29,864 bases of DNA, taken from NCBI GenBank assembly GCA_964430305.1, contig CAYSEX010000024.1, positions 1 to 29,864 of the forward strand, read 5' to 3'. Below, piece after piece: positions 24,472 through 29,864 of the stretch. Below the pieces are notes generated by a model. That model was not told where the DNA came from, made no database searches, and saw nothing but the letters and a program-made list of their open reading frames with translations. The DNA is from CAIZGX01 sp964430305 (GTDB lineage: Bacteria; Bacteroidota; Bacteroidia; Flavobacteriales_D; Sanyastnellaceae). The position numbers and the translations under genes were made by a program. Positions within the stretch are counted from its first letter, which is position 1, and each line of letters opens with the position of its first letter.

Positions 24472-26093
24472 CCTTGGGCACAAGCTTTCAAGAACCCTAC
24501 AAATAGCGGGTGCGGATTCATAACCGTGCTTTTGTATTCCGGATGGAATTGTGAAGCAACGAAGAAAGGGTGATTTTCCAATTCAATAATTTCAACCAAA
24601 CCACTTTTCGGATTGGTACCCACGCACTTCATACCTGCTTTTTCAAACGCTTCTTTGTACTCATTGTTGAATTCAAAACGATGTCTGTGTCTTTCTTCAA
24701 CATTGACCTTTCCGTATGCTTTGTATGCTTTACTTCCTTTTTTCAGCGCGCAGGGATAGCTACCAAGGCGCATTGTTCCGCCTTTATTGACTATACTCTT
24801 CTGTTCTTCCATTAAGCATATGACCGGGTGTTTCGTATAGGCTTTCATTTCAGTACTATGTGCATCTTTAAAACCTAAAACGTTTCTAGCAAATTCTATG
24901 GTTGCTATTTGCATGCCTAGGCAAATACCGAAGAATGGAATTTGTTTTTCACGAGCAAACTTTATGGCCTCTATTTTTCCATCAATACCGCGTGATCCAA
25001 ATCCCGGAGCTACAAGTATACCGTCTAAATTACTCAACTTTGAAGCAACATTTTTCGCGAATATTTCTTCTGAATGGATCCAATGAATATTGACTTTACA
25101 ATCAATACTTGTTCCTGCATGTATGAATGCCTCAGCAATACTTTTGTAGGCATCTTTCAACTCTACATATTTTCCTACCAAACCAACATGGACTTCTTTC
25201 TTTGGATTTTTAAGTTTGAACAGGAATTGCTCCCATTTTTTTAGATCCAATTTAGTTTTCGATTTCAATTGCAACTTTCGAAGTACAACCTCATCTAGCT
25301 TTTCTTTTTGCATCAACAACGGAACTTCATAAATGGTGTCGGCATCAATGCTCTGTATCACCGCATCTGAGGAAACATTGCAGAATTTCGCAATCTTATT
25401 TCGAAGTGCAGTCCCCAATTCATGCTCGGTTCTACAAACCAAGATATCCGGTTGAACGCCATTCTCTAAAAGCATTTTAACACTGTGCTGGGTGGGTTTT
25501 GTTTTCAATTCACCCGCTGCGGCCAAATAAGGAACCAAGGTTAAATGCACATTGATGCAATCATCTTCAAATTCCCACATTAATTGACGCACAGATTCAA
25601 TATATGGCAACGATTCAATGTCGCCCACGGTACCGCCAATTTCTGTAATGACAACATCGAAATTGTGCAGATTTCCCAAAATTTGAATGCATCGCTTTAT
25701 TTCATCGGTAATGTGAGGAATAATTTGAACGGTTTTTCCTAAGTATTCTCCCCGGCGTTCTTTTTCAATGACACTTTGGTAGATGCGACCTGTTGTAATG
25801 TTATTGGCTTGTGAGGTAGGAACATTTAAAAAACGCTCATAATGTCCCAAATCCAAGTCGGTTTCAGCGCCATCTTCGGTCACAAAACATTCGCCGTGTT
25901 CATACGGATTCAGTGTTCCAGGATCAATATTGATGTAAGGATCTAATTTCTGAATGGTAACTGAGAAACCTCTTGATTGCAAGAGTTTAGCTAATGAAGC
26001 TGATATAATTCCCTTTCCTAGTGAGCTTGTTACCCCGCCTGTAACAAAGATGTATTTTGTTCTTTTCGCAGAACCCGTTGCCTTTTTTTGCAT
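24468..26093 (-). CDS. pyrG: CTP synthase
   Basis: From the ATG at 26093 the product is 541 residues, the normal length; an upstream TTG is rejected. The amidoligase domain begins KYIFVTGGVTSSLGKG, contains KLDPYINIDPGT and EIGGTVGDIES, and extends to about residue 275. The class I glutamine amidotransferase domain follows, with the nucleophile in FFGICLGMQ and the His-Glu pair in QFHPEYKST. The enzyme makes CTP from UTP, glutamine and ATP. It is last in the minus-strand run starting at folE, 42 bp after sixA. Its stop interlocks with that of porZ (CTAA at 24468-24471). Confidence 0.97.
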   Translation of the reverse strand: MQKKATGSAKRTKYIFVTGGVTSSLGKGIISASLAKLLQSRGFSVTIQKLDPYINIDPGTLNPYEHGECFVTEDGAETDLDLGHYERFLNVPTSQANNITTGRIYQSVIEKERRGEYLGKTVQIIPHITDEIKRCIQILGNLHNFDVVITEIGGTVGDIESLPYIESVRQLMWEFEDDCINVHLTLVPYLAAAGELKTKPTQHSVKMLLENGVQPDILVCRTEHELGTALRNKIAKFCNVSSDAVIQSIDADTIYEVPLLMQKEKLDEVVLRKLQLKSKTKLDLKKWEQFLFKLKNPKKEVHVGLVGKYVELKDAYKSIAEAFIHAGTSIDCKVNIHWIHSEEIFAKNVASKLSNLDGILVAPGFGSRGIDGKIEAIKFAREKQIPFFGICLGMQIATIEFARNVLGFKDAHSTEMKAYTKHPVICLMEEQKSIVNKGGTMRLGSYPCALKKGSKAYKAYGKVNVEERHRHRFEFNNEYKEAFEKAGMKCVGTNPKSGLVEIIELENHPFFVASQFHPEYKSTVMNPHPLFVGFLKACAQG

Positions 26094-26135
26094 AACGGGA
26101 TACAAAGTTAGTGCAAAGACAAGGCTCGTTGCAAC

Positions 26136-26606
26136 TTAAACGGTTGGAACTTTTAACGAAATATGTTGACCAACACATTGAGCAAGTGATACCCAGTCTG
26201 TTGCATCAAATTGTATTTCAGCCACGCATCCCTTTTTAAATGAAATGGCTTCTTTGGTCAGGAAATAATGTAATTCAGAGATGCTTGGGTTGTGCCCTAC
26301 AAGCACTGCTGCATCTATTTCTGTTGGAAGCGCGAAAATGCAATCTAAATAAGCACTGCCACTGCTCATGTACAAAGTTGGAAGAAGATGAATCTGAGGC
26401 GTGTTTTTTTGATGCGAAGCGAATATGTGCGCGGTGGCATATGTGCGAACGGCAGGACTCACAATCCAATATGTGGGTAGAGAATTGAACAGCATTCCCA
26501 TTTCATTGGCTTGTGCGCTTCCTCTTTTGGTTAATCCTCGAAATGAATCGGGCAAGTCAAATAAATCCTGCGCCTCTGCGTGCCGAATGAGAAAAAGTGT
26601 CTTCAC
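26136..26606 (-). CDS. sixA: SixA-type histidine phosphatase
   Basis: The 156-residue protein carries the phosphohistidine-phosphatase motif LIRHAEAQ (Arg8, His9) and a second catalytic histidine in LVGHNPSISEL. Its length and KRGSAQANEMG fit the short SixA branch, which dephosphorylates phosphohistidine on signalling or PTS proteins. The substrate here is unknown. Its start overlaps the upstream methyltransferase-like gene by 4 bp. Confidence 0.88.
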   Translation of the reverse strand: MKTLFLIRHAEAQDLFDLPDSFRGLTKRGSAQANEMGMLFNSLPTYWIVSPAVRTYATAHIFASHQKNTPQIHLLPTLYMSSGSAYLDCIFALPTEIDAAVLVGHNPSISELHYFLTKEAISFKKGCVAEIQFDATDWVSLAQCVGQHISLKVPTV

Positions 26607-27373
26607 TCTTCAACGTTGTATTCGCGACCAGCTACATTCAAAACACGGGTGTATTTTTTTAAGCTGCGAAGTACAATGAACACAACAAATGCAGCTATGA
26701 GCGCCTTGGTCCAAAATGCACTCAGATGGTCTTGCCAATTGAAATAGCCAATGTGAACGTAGTTCTTCAAAGCGTCTAGTAAGGCAAAAGATAAAAACAC
26801 AGCGAAGAACCCGTTGTATTCTCTTTTCAAAACATTGCGCAAAGAGAAAGTAACATGTGCCGATTTCCAGTTCCAAATGGCAGGTAAAAAGGCAGGTGTT
26901 TTTTCAGCCCAATTCAAATAAGTGCTTCCAAACTTGTTTCTAAGAAAGAATTCTTCTGCAAACATGATTCGCTCATAATACACCCAAAACAACAATGAGC
27001 AGGTTAAGGTGAACCACCAATTTCCCACATACATGATTATTCCCAACCACATGAAGAAATTACCAAGATATAAGGGGTGACGCACAACACTATATATGCC
27101 TGTGTGATTGAGCACTTCTGCCACTTGCCCTTCTTTGGTATTTCGACCACTGGTTCCTTTTGGAGTGAATCCAATGGTAATTGCTCGAATAACTTGCCCG
27201 AACATGGCTACACTTAAACATACAATTGCCCAGTTCTGGTTAAAAAGGGGGTGGTCTGTGTCCAATTCGAACCAAATAACAAGGGCGGCTAAAGCATAGA
27301 GCGCTAGAGGTAAAAAACTTCTCCATCTGAACAGCCAATTGCCGTTCTTATTCATTTCTTCAATTAATGCCAT
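26603..27373 (-). CDS. Isoprenylcysteine carboxyl methyltransferase / phospholipid methyltransferase-like membrane protein
   Basis: The ATG at 27373 gives 256 residues; the ATG at 27355 (250 residues) is also possible. A longer frame reaching back to 27475 overlaps the SDR gene and is rejected. There are about six membrane segments. The ICMT/PEMT signature is clear: GIYSVVRHPLYLGNFFMWLG, then AEEFFLRNKFGSTYLNW and TPAFLPA. These enzymes use S-adenosylmethionine to methylate lipids or prenylated substrates in the membrane. Bacteria lack CaaX proteins, so a lipid or lipid-A-like substrate is likely. Two extra C-terminal helices follow the core. It is 41 bp after the SDR gene. Confidence 0.83.
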   Translation of the reverse strand: MALIEEMNKNGNWLFRWRSFLPLALYALAALVIWFELDTDHPLFNQNWAIVCLSVAMFGQVIRAITIGFTPKGTSGRNTKEGQVAEVLNHTGIYSVVRHPLYLGNFFMWLGIIMYVGNWWFTLTCSLLFWVYYERIMFAEEFFLRNKFGSTYLNWAEKTPAFLPAIWNWKSAHVTFSLRNVLKREYNGFFAVFLSFALLDALKNYVHIGYFNWQDHLSAFWTKALIAAFVVFIVLRSLKKYTRVLNVAGREYNVEE

Positions 27374-27414
27374 ACAATTAAAATCAAATGCGAAAGTACA
27401 CTTGATTTTAAGAG

Positions 27415-28074
27415 TTACAACATTTTCAATTGTCCAATTCCTCCGTTCACGTGTATGATTTGACCGGTAATCCAACTACTCTCTGAGTCAAGTAAAAATT
27501 TGGCCATAGCTGCAATGTCATTTGATTGTCCAATTCTATTCAAAGGATGGCGTTTGCCTGAGGCCTCTATTTTTTCCGGTGTATTGATGAATTTTTCTGC
27601 GAGGTTTGTCTCCGTTAATGAGGGAGCAATGGCGTTAACACGAATTTTTGGAGCTAGCTCAGCGGCCAATGATCTTGTTAATCCTTCGATGGCTCCTTTG
27701 GTCATGGCCACCGAAGCATGAAAGGGCATCCCGGTTTGAACGGCAACAGTGCTAAAAAAAACGATGCTTGATTGATCAGCTTTTTTCAGATGTGGCAATG
27801 CCAATTGAACGGCCTTCAATGCGCCGTAGGTGTTTAAATGCATCTCCTCGTTGAACATACTTTCAGAAATACGGGTGAACGGTACCAATTGAATGCTTCC
27901 GGGGCAATAGGCAATACCATCTAAAACAACATCGCTTGGAATAGGCAAGGTATCTCCGCCTGCGGTATAAGAAGTTCTATCGGTGCTATATACATGATGT
28001 CCGGCCTCTTGCAAAAGATGCACAAGCGCTTGACCAATTCCTCGGCTTCCGCCAATAACTAAAAAATTTTTCAT
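27415..28074 (-). CDS. SDR-fold protein lacking the catalytic tyrosine
   Basis: The 219-residue protein has an SDR Rossmann fold: VIGGSRGIGQAL at the N-terminus, conserved Asn81 in HLNTYGALKAVQ, and C-terminal SSWITGQIIHVNGG. In the active site the usual YxxxK reads VAMTK, so Val122 stands where tyrosine is expected, while Lys126 is kept. Position 109, usually serine, is Thr (Ser108 is adjacent). It may be a non-standard reductase or a binding protein. It begins 5 bp after folE, so a role in pterin metabolism is plausible but unproven. Confidence 0.87.
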   Translation of the reverse strand: MKNFLVIGGSRGIGQALVHLLQEAGHHVYSTDRTSYTAGGDTLPIPSDVVLDGIAYCPGSIQLVPFTRISESMFNEEMHLNTYGALKAVQLALPHLKKADQSSIVFFSTVAVQTGMPFHASVAMTKGAIEGLTRSLAAELAPKIRVNAIAPSLTETNLAEKFINTPEKIEASGKRHPLNRIGQSNDIAAMAKFLLDSESSWITGQIIHVNGGIGQLKML

Positions 28075-28079
28075 GTGAC

Positions 28080-28739
28080 TTAAAGTTGAACGTATTTCAG
28101 GAATTCGGCTTGTTTTGATTCGGTTTGGAATGCACCACCGTATGAAGCGGTTACAGTAGAACTATTGATATCTTGAACCCCTCTTGAGCTTACACACAAG
28201 TGGGTGGCATCAATAAGTACAGCCACATCTTCAGTGCCTAAAACATTTTTCAGTTCATTGGCAATTTGAATGGTTAAACGCTCTTGAACTTGCGGGCGCT
28301 TAGCGAAGTATTGAACAATGCGATTCAATTTGGAAAGTCCAATGACTTTTCCATTTGAGATGTAGGCAATGTGCGCTTTTCCCATGATGGGCACAAAGTG
28401 GTGTTCGCAGTTGGAAAAGAAGGTGATATTCTTTTCAACCAGCATCTCTTTGTATTGGTATTTATTTTCAAAGAGCTTGATGTCGGGTTTGTTTTCGGGG
28501 CTTAGGCCAGAAAAAATTTCTTGGACATACATTTTAGCTACACGATAGGGTGTGCCTCGAAGTGAGTCGTCGGTTAAGTCTAGCCCAAGAATATTCATGA
28601 TGTCTCGGAATTTATCTTCTATGAGGGCAATTTTTTCAGTATCGTTCAAAAGAAATGCATCTTCACGCAGAGGCGTTTCCACGCTGGTCATTACGTGTTC
28701 ATTGCCTTGTTCTTCAATTTCTATCAGTAAATCTTTCAT
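28080..28739 (-). CDS. folE: GTP cyclohydrolase I
   Basis: The 219-residue protein has the type I fold and all key residues. The zinc ligands are Cys111 and His114 (FFSNCEHHFVPI) and Cys182 (HLCVSSRGVQD). Other family motifs are RGTPYRVAKMY, GKAHIAYISNGKVIGLSKL and the C-terminal STVTASYGG. It converts GTP to 7,8-dihydroneopterin triphosphate, the first step to folate and other pterins. It leads the minus-strand unit folE-SDR-ICMT-like-sixA-pyrG and is divergent from the permease gene. Confidence 0.97.
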   Translation of the reverse strand: MKDLLIEIEEQGNEHVMTSVETPLREDAFLLNDTEKIALIEDKFRDIMNILGLDLTDDSLRGTPYRVAKMYVQEIFSGLSPENKPDIKLFENKYQYKEMLVEKNITFFSNCEHHFVPIMGKAHIAYISNGKVIGLSKLNRIVQYFAKRPQVQERLTIQIANELKNVLGTEDVAVLIDATHLCVSSRGVQDINSSTVTASYGGAFQTESKQAEFLKYVQL

Positions 28740-28791
28740 GTCTTCTTATTTACTACTTAAACCAATATCTATGATGTTTGTTCGATTGTTT

Positions 28792-28799
28792 TATATTTG
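28792..28799 (+). promoter_or_regulatory. Candidate Bacteroidota -7 element for the amino-acid permease gene
   Basis: TATATTTG matches the Bacteroidota -7 consensus TAnnTTTG exactly and lies 23 bp before the permease ATG. No good TTTG occurs at the expected 19-21 bp upstream, so the promoter would be weak or activator-dependent. The match is short and could be chance. Confidence 0.4.
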
Positions 28800-28822
28800 T
28801 GGCTATACCTAAACCACAACGT

Positions 28823-29864
28823 ATGTCAATTTGGAGGAAAAAAGATCTCACATCTATCATGAGTGAGGCAGAGGGCGGTGAGCATTCATTGAAGCGATCG
28901 CTTGGAGCATTTCAGTTAGTTGCACTTGGAATTGGAGCCATCATTGGGGCCGGCCTGTTCGTTCGAACAGCTGCAGCCGCTGCTGAGGCTGCAGGAAATG
29001 GCGTAACCATTTCGTTTATTGTTGCAGCCATTGGTTGCGCCTTTGCCGGCTTATGCTACGCAGAGTTTGCGGCTATGATTCCCATTTCAGGAAGCGCATA
29101 TGCTTATTCTTTCGTAACCATGGGAGAACTTGTTGCTTGGATCATTGGATGGGCATTGGTAATGGAATATGCCCTGGGTGCTGCAACAGTTTCCATTGCA
29201 TGGAGCGAATATTTAAATAACTTACTCGGTGGCGCCATACCCTATGAATGGTGTCACTCCCCCTTCGAGAGTATTTCATACCTAAGCGGTGAAGCGGCTA
29301 ACTCAGCAGCTACTTTGCTTGATGCAGGGAAGTCATTGCACCACGGAAATTTGGTACTATCTGCCGAACAAATCGGTAAACTTGGTCCAGAGTTATCACA
29401 ACAAGTACACACAGCATCTGGAATTATCAATGCTCCCGCATTGGTCATACTACTGGCTTTGACACTTCTTCTCATTAAGGGAACCAAAGAATCGGCTTTC
29501 GTGAATGCCATCATTGTTTTCTTAAAAGTGGCCATTGTACTTGTGTTCATTGTCATTGGTTGGCAGTATATAGATGGAAGCCATTACGAGCCTTATCTTA
29601 TCCCTGAAGGAGTAAAAGATCATGAAGGTTTCTTCGAGTGGGGTTGGGGGGGCGTTCTTGGTGGCGCAGCCATTGTATTTTTTGCCTTTATAGGTTTCGA
29701 TGCAGTTTCAACCGCAGCTCAGGAAGCAAAGAATCCAAAGCGCGATATGCCTATTGGTATATTAGGTTCATTGGTGGTTTGTACCATTTTATATATTCTT
29801 TTTGGCCACGTGTTAACAGGAGTTGCTCCATGGTCAGCCTTTGGAGACCCAGCACTGGGTAAAG
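28823..29864 (+). CDS. APC superfamily amino-acid permease (3' truncated by window edge)
   Basis: The ATG at 28823 opens a frame that runs to the window end (347 codons seen, no stop). The start reads MSIWRKKDLTSIMSEAEG, then LGAFQLVALGIGAIIGAGLF, the APC first-helix signature with its unwound substrate-binding GIGAIIGAG. Further helices include EFAAMIPISGSAYAYS and FFAFIGFDAVSTAAQEAKNP, typical of the cationic amino-acid transporter-like group. A long polar loop (about nt 29240-29440) separates helices. Substrate is unknown; uptake or exchange of an amino acid at the inner membrane is expected. Confidence 0.88.
   Translation, partial: MSIWRKKDLTSIMSEAEGGEHSLKRSLGAFQLVALGIGAIIGAGLFVRTAAAAAEAAGNGVTISFIVAAIGCAFAGLCYAEFAAMIPISGSAYAYSFVTMGELVAWIIGWALVMEYALGAATVSIAWSEYLNNLLGGAIPYEWCHSPFESISYLSGEAANSAATLLDAGKSLHHGNLVLSAEQIGKLGPELSQQVHTASGIINAPALVILLALTLLLIKGTKESAFVNAIIVFLKVAIVLVFIVIGWQYIDGSHYEPYLIPEGVKDHEGFFEWGWGGVLGGAAIVFFAFIGFDAVSTAAQEAKNPKRDMPIGILGSLVVCTILYILFGHVLTGVAPWSAFGDPALGK

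Noticed and set aside
26094..26105. TTG start extending pyrG by four residues
   Set aside because: The ATG at 26093 is adjacent and gives the normal CTP synthase length.
27374..27475. Upstream extension of the methyltransferase-like gene by 34 residues
   Set aside because: The added residues are charged and atypical, overlap the SDR gene, and the first membrane helix follows the ATG at 27373.

Overview
The window reads as a gene-dense, AT-leaning chromosome segment of a member of the Bacteroidota, most likely a Flavobacteriales-like lineage. The evidence is two type IX secretion (T9SS) cargo proteins with C-terminal sorting domains, a PorZ homologue (a T9SS component), a short Bacteroidota-type arginine decarboxylase, a Bacteroidota Mpl-like Mur ligase, and spacers of the usual kind with weak Shine-Dalgarno signals. 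I see no rRNA, tRNA, CRISPR array, integrase or insertion sequence. No gap between genes exceeds about 165 bp.

Layout. (1) 1-6578 is the 3' part of a very large secreted repeat protein whose start lies upstream of the window: three LamG-like domains, Ig/PKD-like modules, nine 80-residue repeats in perfect 240-bp register, four MopE-type Asp-rich repeats and a T9SS sorting domain. (2) 6662-9916 holds recR (minus), then a sodium:solute symporter overlapping a secreted PI-PLC-like phosphodiesterase. (3) 10017-11355 holds a deoxyhypusine synthase homologue followed 13 bp later by a small protein with a highly acidic tail, closed by a strong terminator. (4) 11425-12579 is a T9SS cargo protein alternating Kazal domains with a six-cysteine Kunitz-like module. 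(5) 12576-14875 holds a cysteine-rich Crp/Fnr regulator divergent from paaB-paaC-paaD; paaA and paaE are not here. (6) 14872-18244 (minus) reads corA-speA-mscS. (7) 18308-21981 holds an Mpl-like ligase and, convergent to it, a helical-repeat protein plus a ZIP transporter. (8) 22144-24471 is porZ. (9) 24468-28739 (minus) is a compact run folE-SDR-isoprenylcysteine-methyltransferase-like-sixA-pyrG. (10) 28823 to the window end is a truncated APC amino-acid permease.

Themes. Two genes point to polyamine metabolism (arginine decarboxylase and the DHS homologue, probably acting on small polyamines rather than on eIF5A). CorA and an MscS channel lie in the same transcription unit as the decarboxylase, so cation homeostasis may link this stretch. 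Surface display by the T9SS is the other theme: the giant repeat protein and the inhibitor-like protein are cargo, and PorZ is part of the machinery. Four of the five convergent gene pairs end within 4 bp of each other, three of them with interlocked stop codons.

The most unusual items are: the LamG cassettes with identical DNA flanks and unrelated cores; the perfectly phased 240-bp array whose variation is concentrated in one loop; the Kazal/Kunitz-like alternating protein; the SDR next to folE that lacks the catalytic tyrosine; and the paaBCD cluster without its catalytic subunit.
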